NCBI GenBank assembly: GCA_900769735.1
Contig: CAAGHY010000096.1
Span: 1-22,358, forward strand
Direction of reading: 5' to 3'
Source of the DNA: Rikenellaceae bacterium
Lineage (GTDB): Bacteria; Bacteroidota; Bacteroidia; Bacteroidales; UBA932
Length of the DNA: 22,358 bases
The notes beneath the pieces are model-generated. The model was not told where the DNA came from. It saw nothing but the letters and a program-made list of their open reading frames with translations, and did no database searches. Numbering within the stretch: the stretch's first letter is position 1; every line of letters starts with the position of its first letter. A program made the translations under genes and the position numbers. This document shows positions 8,504 through 16,600 of the stretch, in pieces.

Positions 8504-8579
8504 AGGGATTCGAACCCCCGGATCCTCTCAGATCAACGGTTTTCAAGACCGCCGCAATCGACCACTCTGCCACCTCTCC
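8495..8579 (-). tRNA. tRNA-Ser (anticodon TGA)
   Basis: The minus strand from 8579 folds as a class II tRNA of 85 bases. The acceptor stem GGAGAGG (8579-8573) pairs with CCTCTCC (8502-8496), with discriminator G (8495) as expected for serine. There is a D-arm with AGTGGTCGA, an anticodon arm with loop CTTGAAA giving anticodon TGA (reads UCA/UCG codons), a long variable arm, and a T-arm with GGTTCGAATCC. CCA is not encoded (GCT follows), so it is added after transcription. It has its own promoter and terminator. Confidence 0.97.
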
Positions 8580-8606
8580 AGTACCATTGCTTTCGCTTTG
8601 GGATTG

Positions 8607-8637
8607 CAAAAGTACGAATAATATTTACAAATGCAAA
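8607..8637 (-). promoter_or_regulatory. Promoter of tRNA-Ser, Bacteroidota consensus
   Basis: On the minus strand TTTG (8637-8634) is followed after exactly 19 bases by TACTTTTG (8614-8607) and then C, a full match to TTTG-N19-TAnnTTTG. The predicted start is about 20 bases before the mature tRNA 5' end. Confidence 0.85.
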
Positions 8638-8655
8638 TTTTTATTGCATTTTTTT

Positions 8656-8689
8656 TGAAAAAAAGAGAGACTCCTCTGAGAAGTCTCTC
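8656..8689 (-). terminator. Intrinsic terminator of the PepSY-like operon
   Basis: On the minus strand GAGAGACT / AGTCTCTC forms an 8-bp stem with a 9-base loop (8673-8681) followed by T7. It lies about 50 bases after the stop of the second PepSY-like gene and just upstream of the tRNA promoter. Confidence 0.85.
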
Positions 8690-8737
8690 CAAAATGAGCT
8701 TTAAACACTAAAATAACCTATTTATACTAACCTGATT

Positions 8738-9223
8738 TTAAAATTTTGTCTTTGGAGTAATGTCACCTCTCTCAACTGCATCTTTCAAAAGTGTTCCGTT
8801 CTCAGAGAAGAAAAGCACTCTATCCCTGGCTCCTGAAGTTTCTATTGTAAATACGTAGAACACTTCACCAGGTTTCTCGTATTTGTCAATGTCATCTATC
8901 TCCCACATTGAATATTTGCTGTTCTCCATAGCCTCCTTTACCGCTGCCGGCACATCTGAATAATTGCGTCCCATATCCCTCTCGGTCATACACCACTCAC
9001 CGCCTTTCTTGAACCATACTTTTATATCTGATCCACCCTCGTGGAAGTCAGCTACATAATAGCTGCCGTTCCTCTCCCACTCTACCTTTATTGCTTCAGG
9101 GAATTTCTCATTCAATGCATTTACCAGAACATCATCAACTCTTCTCAAATCATAATCTATCTCGCATCCTGTACCCGCTGCCATAACCGCTGCAGCAAAA
9201 AGTACCATATAAATTCTCTTCAT
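8738..9223 (-). CDS. PepSY-like (putative beta-lactamase-inhibitor-like) lipoprotein
   Basis: A 161-residue exported protein. The N-terminus is a signal peptide ending in AAGTGC with Cys20 as the likely lipid-modified residue; the -3 position is Gly instead of the usual Leu/Val, so lipidation is likely but not certain. The mature part has two repeats of the PepSY-like pattern. One is LNEKFPEAIKVEWERNGSYYVADF with a DIKVWFKKGGEW strand; the other is VPAAVKEAMENSKYSMWEIDDIDKYEKPGEVFYVFTIE. Such proteins are common periplasmic or surface lipoproteins of Bacteroidales with no assigned biochemical role. The second of two adjacent ATGs is chosen because AGGAG (9229-9233) lies 5 bases before it and only 2 before the first (9226). 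It is 31-34 bases downstream of the other PepSY-like gene, so co-transcribed. Confidence 0.82.
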   Translation of the reverse strand: MKRIYMVLFAAAVMAAGTGCEIDYDLRRVDDVLVNALNEKFPEAIKVEWERNGSYYVADFHEGGSDIKVWFKKGGEWCMTERDMGRNYSDVPAAVKEAMENSKYSMWEIDDIDKYEKPGEVFYVFTIETSGARDRVLFFSENGTLLKDAVERGDITPKTKF

Positions 9224-9257
9224 CATATCTCCTATTTTTTAAGTTAAGGTTTGAAAT

Positions 9258-9707
9258 TTAAAAGTCCACGTCCAGAAGCTCAAATGAGTAGTTGAATTTC
9301 AGTTCCACTCCATTTGAAAGCTCCACCTCATATCTCCTGTCCTCCTTCTCAATCTGAATCACTTTCTCTCCAGGGAAATTGCTTTTTACATATCCCTCAA
9401 TTTTTTCAGGAACTATACCCTCAGGTACCGATGTGTACTTGCAGTCTACATTTGTCCAACCTCCGTGCCTGTCAAACTCCACCTTGTCTCCGTTCTTGAA
9501 TACCACATCATAGCTCTTGTCCATTATACCACCTTCCTGTTTTGCAATTGCAACACTTGTTCCGGAGAAATATTCTTTAATGAAAGCCTGTGCTTTCTGA
9601 GGCATCTTGTCTACACTTATTGGTCTGTCACCGTCTGCCATTGCAGGGATACTGAAAATCACCAAACTCAAAACTAAAATCCAAAATCTTTTCATAACTG
9701 TATTCAT
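9258..9707 (-). CDS. PepSY-like secreted periplasmic protein
   Basis: A protein of about 149 residues with a signal peptide (cleavage near AMA-D) and a mature region of two PepSY-like units: MPQKAQAFIKEYFSGTSV followed by YDVVFKNGDKVEFDRHGGW, then VPEKIEGYVKSNFPGEKV followed by YEVELSNGVELKFNY. No lipobox, so soluble in the periplasm. Function unknown; the fold is thought to bind or inhibit partner proteins in some families. Possible starts are TTG 9719, ATG 9707 and ATG 9695; 9707 is taken because GGA lies 7 bases upstream and the predicted transcript begins near 9727, leaving little leader for the TTG. It is the first gene of a two-gene unit preceded by the direct-repeat operator shared with the response-regulator gene. 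Confidence 0.8.
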   Translation of the reverse strand: MNTVMKRFWILVLSLVIFSIPAMADGDRPISVDKMPQKAQAFIKEYFSGTSVAIAKQEGGIMDKSYDVVFKNGDKVEFDRHGGWTNVDCKYTSVPEGIVPEKIEGYVKSNFPGEKVIQIEKEDRRYEVELSNGVELKFNYSFELLDVDF

Positions 9708-9733
9708 TAATTTGTCCAACGTTTTATTTATTG

Positions 9734-9781
9734 CAAATATCTATACCGAAACTGAAAAGATTCTGAAATGTTCTCCATTTT
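9734..9781 (-). promoter_or_regulatory. Putative response-regulator operator and promoter of the PepSY-like operon
   Basis: On the minus strand AAAATGGAGA (9781-9772) is followed by two TTTCAG half-sites (9768-9763 and 9757-9752) spaced 11 bp start to start. After a 14-base gap comes TTTG (9737-9734) of a degraded -7 box (GATATTTG). The same elements with the same spacing precede the response-regulator gene. An 11-bp direct repeat is the usual layout for OmpR-family regulators, which bind as tandem dimers. Confidence 0.65.
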
Positions 9782-9782
9782 C

Positions 9783-9821
9783 AAAAAAAAGTTGCAGACC
9801 TTCCCGCAGATCTGCAACTTT
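9783..9821 (-). terminator. Intrinsic terminator of the two-component operon
   Basis: On the minus strand, 2 bases after the histidine kinase stop, AAAGTTGCAGA pairs with TCTGCAACTTT around a 12-base loop, followed by more T (eight in a row, 9783-9790). It separates the kinase gene from the PepSY-like operator. Confidence 0.85.
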
Positions 9822-9823
9822 CC

Positions 9824-11098
9824 TTAATTTTTCTGCACCTTAAAGCAGTGCTCTCCCCCACTATATATATATTGTATACCCAATCTGCTGTGCCTGCAGA
9901 TTGAATCCACAATTGCCAGCCCCAATCCTGTAGAGCCCTCCTTCTTCTCCCCCTGATAGAATCTCTCAAAAATCTTTCCTCCATCCAATGCTCCTCTTCC
10001 CGACGAATTTCTGATTTCCATTCCGTTTCCACTGCATACCACAGTTACTTTTCCACCGTCAATATTGTGCACACAGGCATTTTTAAGAAGATTGTTTGCA
10101 AGTATGCCCGCCAGAGTAGAGTTCATCTTAACCGTAAAATTACCATTCTCCTCAAGAGAAATCACCACTCCCCTGTATCCGTAAATTTCACTGTAATCTT
10201 CAATCAGCTTTTTCAACAAAGAATTGAAATCAACCATCTCCACTTCCTGGAACTGGTTGTTGTCAATCTTTGAAAGAAGCAGCAATGATCTGTTCAACCT
10301 GGATACATACTCAAGTGTTCCGTGGGTTTTCATAAGCTCCTCCATCTGCTTCTGAGTAAGGTTCTCATCCTCCATAAGCATCTCAATCCTGTTTATGCAA
10401 ACCGCTATAGGGGTCTGTACCTCGTGCGATGCATTTCCTATGAACTGCTTCTGCTGCTGGAAAATCTCCTCACTATGGCGTGCATAACGTGCCACGGCCT
10501 CATTCAGCCTGCTGAACTCCTCAGTATCTGTCTTTATCTGCGGGCCATTGCCACCGCTTCCCAACCTGCTGCTGCCAAGCCACTCCAACAGCTCATAAAA
10601 CGGCTTCATGCTCCTCCTGAACACAAATACATTTACAAGCAGGAAGGCCAGCAACAGCCCCGCATAAAGGGTAATGATAAGATAAACCACAGACTTCATC
10701 AGGTCCATCTTCTCAATTGTAGGTACCGAGACCTCCAGCAGAAAATATTTCCCGTACCTGTCCTGGAAAATTGTGGTAAGTATCCTGGCAGGCTCAGTCT
10801 CCTTCTTTGCCTTGACATATACCATTTCATCCCTGTATACAATTGCCGGACGCGACATAGCCTCCGCCTCACTTATCTCTTTAATGAAATACTGGTTGTT
10901 TGAACCGCTGTCATTTGAAGGAAGTGTATCTCCGGCAAGGGAACGGATCATTATCATCTCCGCATAATCCTCCAGAGAGTCATCCACTTCATCCGTTATC
11001 TCCTCTATCATTGCAAAGTAGAAAAGTACCGCCCATAAGGTAAGTACCACCACCATACATACAGATAACCTTTTTATAACCCTGTTGAACAGTTTCAT
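9824..11098 (-). CDS. Two-component sensor histidine kinase
   Basis: A 424-residue inner-membrane kinase. TM1 is about residues 12-31, a periplasmic sensor region spans about 32-135 with no recognised domain, and TM2 is about 136-160. A linker leads to the dimerisation/phosphoacceptor helix with His225 in ASHEVQTP, the HEVQTP variant frequent in Bacteroidota. The ATPase domain has the N box NNLLKNACVHN (about 335-345), the F box IFERFYQ and the G2 box STGLGLAIVDS (about 389-399). The usual DxGxG of the G1 box is replaced by RNSSGRGALDGG. The gene starts 13 bases after the response-regulator stop, so the two are one operon. The likely targets are its own operon and the PepSY-like pair downstream, as both carry the same operator. 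Confidence 0.93.
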   Translation of the reverse strand: MKLFNRVIKRLSVCMVVVLTLWAVLFYFAMIEEITDEVDDSLEDYAEMIMIRSLAGDTLPSNDSGSNNQYFIKEISEAEAMSRPAIVYRDEMVYVKAKKETEPARILTTIFQDRYGKYFLLEVSVPTIEKMDLMKSVVYLIITLYAGLLLAFLLVNVFVFRRSMKPFYELLEWLGSSRLGSGGNGPQIKTDTEEFSRLNEAVARYARHSEEIFQQQKQFIGNASHEVQTPIAVCINRIEMLMEDENLTQKQMEELMKTHGTLEYVSRLNRSLLLLSKIDNNQFQEVEMVDFNSLLKKLIEDYSEIYGYRGVVISLEENGNFTVKMNSTLAGILANNLLKNACVHNIDGGKVTVVCSGNGMEIRNSSGRGALDGGKIFERFYQGEKKEGSTGLGLAIVDSICRHSRLGIQYIYSGGEHCFKVQKN

Positions 11099-11111
11099 CT
11101 TCCCTTGTTTT

Positions 11112-11786
11112 TTATTCCATCAATTTATATCCCACTCCATATACCGCCTTTATCTCAATATCCGCTCCGGCATCAGAGAGCTTTTTCCTCAGATTCTTCA
11201 TCTGGGCATATATGAAGTCATAGTTGTCTGCCTGGTCTATATGGTCTCCCCATACAGCTTCTGCCAAGGCACTCTTGTTTACCAGTTTTCCAGTCCTGTT
11301 CATAAAGTAGTGGAGGATGTCATACTCCTTTCTGCTCAGTTCAATAGGTTTGGAGTCAACCTGCACCATAAAGCTGTCGGGAAGAAGGGTTACATTTCCA
11401 ACAGATATGGTATGCTCCCCATCGCGGTGCTTGCGGCGGAGGACACTTCTCACCCTGGCTACAAATTCTGCCACGTGGAACGGTTTGGCAAGATAATCAT
11501 CTGCACCCAGATCCAGTCCGGCAATCTTGTCATCAATGGAATCCTTTGCTGAGATGATTATTACATTTTCTTTACGGCGGGTCTGCTTAAGGTGCTGGAG
11601 AAGTTCCAGTCCGCTGCCGTCGGGAAGCATAATGTCAAGCAGTATGCAGTCATAGTCATACACACCGGTCTTCTCAATGGCCGCATCAAGTGTTCCGGCC
11701 ACCTCTACTATATAACGTTCCTTTTCCAAAGTACGGCGGATCACCTCCTGCAAAGAAGGCTCATCCTCTACAACAAGAATTTTCAT
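11112..11786 (-). CDS. OmpR/PhoB-family response regulator
   Basis: A 224-residue cytoplasmic DNA-binding regulator. The receiver domain (1-115) has the acidic pair in VVEDEP, phosphoacceptor Asp51 in LLDIMLPDGSG, the switch Ser/Thr position in IIISAKD and Lys101 in YLAKPF. A winged-helix effector domain (about 128-222) of the OmpR type follows, with the ELSRKEYDILHYFM start and the recognition region YDFIYAQMKNLRKKL ending in VYGVGYKL. It is the first gene of the kinase operon. Upstream, at 11811-11857, is a TTTCAG direct repeat phased at 11 bp, which this protein most likely binds, giving autoregulation; this is an inference from layout. I do not assign a gene name because many paralogous pairs exist in Bacteroidales. 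Confidence 0.95.
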   Translation of the reverse strand: MKILVVEDEPSLQEVIRRTLEKERYIVEVAGTLDAAIEKTGVYDYDCILLDIMLPDGSGLELLQHLKQTRRKENVIIISAKDSIDDKIAGLDLGADDYLAKPFHVAEFVARVRSVLRRKHRDGEHTISVGNVTLLPDSFMVQVDSKPIELSRKEYDILHYFMNRTGKLVNKSALAEAVWGDHIDQADNYDFIYAQMKNLRKKLSDAGADIEIKAVYGVGYKLME

Positions 11787-11810
11787 ACTCCAAGCTTTAT
11801 GATTCCTTTA

Positions 11811-11857
11811 CAAAGAAACCACATATTTCTGAAAGAATACTGAAAAATCTCCATTTT
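11811..11857 (-). promoter_or_regulatory. Putative autoregulatory operator and promoter of the two-component operon
   Basis: On the minus strand AAAATGGAGA (11857-11848), then TTTCAG at 11845-11840 and 11834-11829 (11 bp start to start), then after 14 bases TTTG (11814-11811) within TTTCTTTG, a -7 box lacking the TA. The predicted transcript starts near 11805, about 19 bases before the ATG. The arrangement repeats that at 9734-9781 nearly base for base in spacing. Confidence 0.65.
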
Positions 11858-12045
11858 TTGCCCCGCAACTTTTCCGCTACAATGTCACTGAATCTTAACA
11901 TTATGTACTTTTTACGTTAATATTATTCACATTTCCCTTTTCTAATTTCGCTATCAGAAAACCTGACATAACCGGCTTAAACTATTTCATCAATTGTATA
12001 AACAATTTTTATCAAACGGGGTTATCAACTAAAAATTGCCACATT

Positions 12046-12537
12046 ATGGGAACAACTAAATTCCACGATGAAATCATTAACCTGGAGCCTAGTCTTACAC
12101 GTTACGCGTACAGCCTTACTGAAAATATGGATGACGCCAAAGACCTGGTACAAGAAACTTACTTCAAAGCCTTATACAATCAGGAGAAATTTGATGACCA
12201 GACAAACATCAAGGCTTGGCTCTACACCATTATGAAAAACACTTTCATCAATGATTACAGGCGCAGGGTTAAGAAACAGGCCATTTTCAACAAGGATGTA
12301 CAGGAATTTGTACTTGTGAGCAAACCGGCCCAGTCAAGCCCGGAGAGTGACTACAATTTCCGTGAACTTACTGAAATGGTAAACTCCCTTGAACCGGAAT
12401 TCAGAATCCCTTTCCAGATGCACGACAGCGGATACAAGTACCAGGAGATTGCAGATGAACTTGGTCTTCACCTGGGAACAGTTAAAAGCCGCATACATTT
12501 TTCCCGACAGAAATTGATTGAGAAATTGAAGAAATGA
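12046..12537 (+). CDS. ECF-type RNA polymerase sigma factor (stand-alone)
   Basis: A 163-residue sigma-70-family factor of the extracytoplasmic-function group. Region 2 spans about residues 10-85, with the core-binding DAKDLVQETYFKAL stretch and WLYTIMKNTFINDYRRR. Region 4 (about 110-160) has LEPEFRIPFQMHDSGYKYQEIADELGLHLGTVKSRIHFSR, the helix-turn-helix that reads the -35 element. No anti-sigma factor follows: a terminator stands 14 bases after the stop and the next gene is convergent. It therefore may be controlled at transcription or by a distant partner. A possible promoter element (TAATTTCG, one mismatch to TAnnTTTG) lies in the 259-base region shared with the response regulator; the rest of that region shows nothing else recognisable. 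The target regulon is unknown. Confidence 0.92.
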   Translation: MGTTKFHDEIINLEPSLTRYAYSLTENMDDAKDLVQETYFKALYNQEKFDDQTNIKAWLYTIMKNTFINDYRRRVKKQAIFNKDVQEFVLVSKPAQSSPESDYNFRELTEMVNSLEPEFRIPFQMHDSGYKYQEIADELGLHLGTVKSRIHFSRQKLIEKLKK

Positions 12538-12550
12538 TACTTTTGGGAAC

Positions 12551-12582
12551 AAAAAATGGAGTCCGTCCGGACTCCATTTTTT
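12551..12582. terminator. Intrinsic terminator, bidirectional, between ECF sigma gene and lspA
   Basis: TGGAGTCC / GGACTCCA forms an 8-bp stem with loop GTCC (12565-12568), flanked by A6 and T6, so it works both ways. Its right end overlaps the lspA stop codon (12581-12583). Confidence 0.9.
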
Positions 12583-13204
12583 ATTTGGTATCTTCTGCGA
12601 AGAATTTTCTCTGGAACAACAGCATATAAATTACTGATACCGAAATGCACGCATCTGCAAAATTGAACACCGGATGGAAAAAAATGAATTCCTGCCCGCC
12701 CCAAATTGGCATCCAATCCGGCCACGTTGTATGGATTATAGGGAAATAGAACATATCCACCACCTTTCCATAAAGGAAAGCTGAATATCCACCCCCTGCT
12801 GGAAACAGCTCTGCTACCTGTGAATATGTGGATGCGCTGAATATCTCTCCGTAGAAAAGACAGTCAACCACATTTCCTATGGCTCCCACCAAGATAAGCG
12901 AAAACCCCACAAGTATTCCTGTGGGAGTATCCGCCCTCTTTATCAGTTTCCTCAGATAATAGATGATGAATCCAATCATAACAACCCTGAAAAGGCTCAA
13001 AGCCAATTTTCCCACAGAGCCGCCAAACTGCATTCCAAAAGCCATTCCGTTGTTCTCTATAAAGCAAATCTGAAACCAGTTGCCAAATACCGGTATACTC
13101 TCCCCTATTGTCATATTCAACTTTACCGCAAACTTTATTGCCTGGTCAATTACAAGCAACAAGATTACAAAAAGAGTAACCAGGGAACCTTTGGATAACT
13201 TCAT
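12581..13204 (-). CDS. lspA: Lipoprotein signal peptidase (signal peptidase II)
   Basis: An inner-membrane aspartyl protease that removes the signal peptide from diacylglyceryl-modified prolipoproteins. At 207 residues it is longer than the typical 160-170. Four hydrophobic segments are visible. Family motifs are VIDQAIKF (about 18-25), NNGMAFGM (51-58), GNVVDCLFYG (110-119), GKVVDMF with the first catalytic Asp (D150), and FNFADACIS with the second (D184). The extra length is an insert of about 30 residues between the GNxxD motif and D150. The position that is normally Arg in GNxxDR is Cys115 here. It is the last gene of the ileS operon, 3 bases after the DksA-like gene, and its product would process the lipoprotein encoded at 8738-9223 among others. 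Confidence 0.95.
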   Translation of the reverse strand: MKLSKGSLVTLFVILLLVIDQAIKFAVKLNMTIGESIPVFGNWFQICFIENNGMAFGMQFGGSVGKLALSLFRVVMIGFIIYYLRKLIKRADTPTGILVGFSLILVGAIGNVVDCLFYGEIFSASTYSQVAELFPAGGGYSAFLYGKVVDMFYFPIIHTTWPDWMPIWGGQEFIFFHPVFNFADACISVSVIYMLLFQRKFFAEDTK

Positions 13205-13207
13205 AAA

Positions 13208-13585
13208 TTATCTGTTGTTTTTAGCCTCCACACTAAGTGTTGCGTGAGGAACAAGCATAAGTCTCTCCTTAGGGATAAGTTTGCCTGTCTCTCTGCAAAT
13301 ACCGTATGTCTTGTTCTCAATACGAATAAGAGCAGCCTCCAATGACTGGATAAACTTGTACTGTCTCTGTGCCAACTGGCCTGACTCCTCTTTTGAAAGG
13401 GATGCAGAACCCTCCTCAAGTATCTTGAATGTAGGTGATGTATCCTCAACACCATTGCTGCCGCTGTGGGTAATTGCTGATCTCAACTCTTCATAATCCT
13501 GCTTTGCAGTCTCAAGTTTCTGAAGAATCAGCTCCTTGAACTCCTGCAGCTCAGCATCGCTGTATCTTACCTTCTCTGTGTTCAT
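13208..13585 (-). CDS. TraR/DksA-family protein with a degenerate zinc finger
   Basis: A 125-residue protein of the DksA/TraR family, cytoplasmic regulators that enter the RNA polymerase secondary channel through a coiled coil. An N-terminal helical region (about 1-40 and 60-90) precedes the signature YGICRETGKLIPKERL (about 94-109) and the ending PHATLSVEAK. Only one cysteine (Cys97) remains of the four zinc ligands of classical DksA, so it probably does not bind zinc in the standard way. The DxxDxA tip motif of DksA is not evident. Its place between ileS (21-base gap) and lspA (3-base gap) makes it part of a translation/envelope housekeeping operon. Whether it acts with ppGpp is unknown. 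Confidence 0.88.
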   Translation of the reverse strand: MNTEKVRYSDAELQEFKELILQKLETAKQDYEELRSAITHSGSNGVEDTSPTFKILEEGSASLSKEESGQLAQRQYKFIQSLEAALIRIENKTYGICRETGKLIPKERLMLVPHATLSVEAKNNR

Positions 13586-13606
13586 AACTCACTGTTTTAT
13601 TTATTG

Positions 13607-16600
13607 TTACAAATTTAGCAATTTAATTGATATGCGCAACACCTCATCATTGCCCCACTCAACCTCATCTGCATTCTCCAATGAGTCTGCAAGGTGGATA
13701 TTCTCGCACAATGTCTGCTCACATACATATTCAGTGAACTCAGCAAGAGACTCCACAACGTCATCACGTTTCTCAATGCTAACCTCAACTCTGTCTGTAA
13801 TCTCAAAATCCTTCTCCTTTCTCAAGTTCTGGATTCTGTTTATCAACTCACGTGCCACACCCTCTTTCTTAAGGCTCTCAGTAATGGTAATGTCCATTGC
13901 TACAGTAAGTTTGCCTTCTGTTGCAACCAACCAGCCCGGCATATCCTCAGATGTGATCTCATAATCTGCACTCTCAAGTGTAACCTCACCTGCAGGCAAT
14001 GCAAATGTATAGTTCTCGGCAGCCTCAATTGCAGAGATGTCACTCTGTGAGAACTGGGCAAATGCAGCTGCAATATCCTTCATCATCTTGCCGTATTTCT
14101 TTCCAAGAGTCTTAAAGTTAGGTTTGATTTTCTTGGTAATCAATCCCTCAGTGTTGGTAATGAACTCTACCTCCTTAACGTTGATCTCGCTAAGGACAAG
14201 GTTCTTCACCTTCTCAAGCTGCTCCTGGATTCTTGAATCAAGAACAGGGATAATGATTTTTGCAAGAGGCTGTCTTACCTTGATGTTAACTTTCTTTCTA
14301 AGTGCAAGAACCATTGATGTACTCAACTGCGCAAGAGCCATTCTCTCCTCCAAATCCTTGTCAATGCATTTCTCGTCAACCTCAGGCATCAATACAAGAT
14401 GAACAGAATTCTCTGTATGCATTTCTGAAACTGCATTCAAATCAAGGAACAGTCTCTCCATAAAGAATGGAGCAATAGGAGCTGCAAGGATTGCCACAGT
14501 CTCAAGGCAAGAATACAATGTCTGGTACGCAGCCAGTTTGTCCTCACTCATAGATCCGCCCCAGAAACGTTTTCTGTTAAGGCGTACATACCAGTTGCTC
14601 AAGTGGTCACATACAAAGTCCTGGATTTTTCTACCTGCACTTGTAACATCATAATCCTCGTAACAAGCTTTAACCTCCTTAACAAGGGTGTTCAAGTAAG
14701 AGATGATCCATCTGTCAATCTCAGGACGGTTCTCTACAGGCACCTGTGGAGCCTGGTTGTTGAATCCGTCAACATTTGCATACAATGCAAAGAATGAATA
14801 GGTATTGTATAGTGTACCAAAGAATTTTCTCTTAACCTCATCTACACCGGCAAAGTCAAACTTAAGGTTGTCCCAAGGCTGTGCATTTGTAAGCATATAC
14901 CATCTCAAGGAGTCAGCACCGTACTCATCCAAAGCAATGAATGGATCTACAGCATTGCCAAGTCTCTTGCTCATCTTGTTGCCCACTTTGTCAAGCACAA
15001 GACCATTTGAAAGAACTGTCTTGTATGCAATGCGTTTGTTTACCATTGTAGAGATTGCGTGAAGGGTAAAGAACCAGCCGCGTGTCTGGTCAACACCCTC
15101 GGCAATGAAATCCGCGGTCTGGCCAAACTGCTCTTTGCCAAGGTTCTCCAAACCCTCCTGTGCAAATGGCATTGCACCTGAGTCAAACCATACATCAATA
15201 AGGTCAAGCTCCCTCTTCATAGGCTGGCCGCTTGGTGAAACAAGGATATAGCCGTCTACGTACGGTCTGTGCAAATCAATCTTCTCATAGTTCTCTTTAG
15301 AGAAATCACCTGGAACAAAGCCCTTGTCCTTCAATGGGTTTGAAGCCATAAAGCCTGCAGCCACTGACTTCTCCAACTCATTGTAAAGTTCCTCTGCAGA
15401 ACCTACGCACATCTCCTCTTTCTTGTCCTCTGTTCTCCAGATAGGAAGCGGAGTTCCCCAGTAACGGCTTCTTGAAAGGTTCCAGTCCTGCAAGTTCTCC
15501 AACCATTTTCCAAAACGGCCCGAACCTGTGCTCTCCGGTTTCCAGTTGATTGTTTTGTTAAGTGCTATAAGCTCATCCTGTACAGCTGTTGTTCTGATGA
15601 ACCAAGAATCAAGCGGATAATACAATACCGGCTTGTCTGTTCTCCAGCAATGAGGATAGTTGTGTGTATGTTTCTCTATCTTGAATGCCTTGTTCTCACC
15701 CTTCATCATAAGACAGATGGCAACATCAAGGCTCTCTGCTGCAGCCGCAGCTTTCTCATCAAATACGTTGTTTACGGTAAACTGAGGATCATATGCGTTC
15801 TTAACCCATCTGCCCTGATACTCCTTGTAAAGCTCAACATTTACACAAGCCTTCACAAACTCCTCATCCAACTCCTCCATCATATAGAACTTGCCGGTAA
15901 AGTCAACCATCGGGCGGGTCTCGCCAAGTTTGTTGATCATAAACAAAGAAGGGATACCTGCAGCCTTTGCCACAAAAGCATCATCAGCACCGAATGTTGG
16001 CGCAATGTGTACGATACCTGTACCGTCCTCTGTAGTAACATAATCACCGGGGATAATGCGGAACGCCTTATCTGCAGCAACGCTCCATTTGCCGTCTGCA
16101 TCAACTGAAACAGGTTTTACCCAAGGGATAAGCTGCTCGTACTCCATACCAACAAGCTCCGGCCCCTTGTACTCTCCAACAACCTTGAAAGGAACAAGCT
16201 TGTCGCCAGGTTTGTAATCCTCTAGGGCCAGCTCCTCAGCCTTCCTGTTGAAGTGGTTGTAAAGAAGGTTCTTTGCAAGAACCACTGTCATCTTCTCTCC
16301 TGTATATGCATTGTATGTCTGAACTGCAACATACTCAATCTTAGGGCCAATACAAAGTGCCACGTTTGAAGGCAATGTCCAAGGTGTTGTTGTCCAGGCA
16401 AGGAAATAAGGGGTACCCCACTGTGCCATCTCAGGTTTTGGATCCTTGATCTTGAACTGTCCTACAACTGTAGTATCCTTCACATCCCTGTAACAGCCCG
16501 GCTGGTTAAGCTCGTGCGAGCTCAAGCCTGTACCTGCAGCAGGTGAGTATGGCTGGATGGTGTAGCCTTTGTATAGAAGGCCTTTGCCATAGATATCCTT

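Noticed and set aside
8253..8658. Several open frames of 70-120 codons on both strands over the tRNA-Ser region
   Set aside because: They run through the tRNA, its promoter and terminators and have no ribosome-binding sites; they are chance frames in structured sequence.
11468..11483. A near-parS sequence: CCACGTGGAAC with partial left arm
   Set aside because: It matches 13 of 16 positions of TGTTCCACGTGGAACA, but the left arm is broken and it lies within the coding sequence of the response regulator, where the codons explain it. One imperfect site far from parB is not enough.
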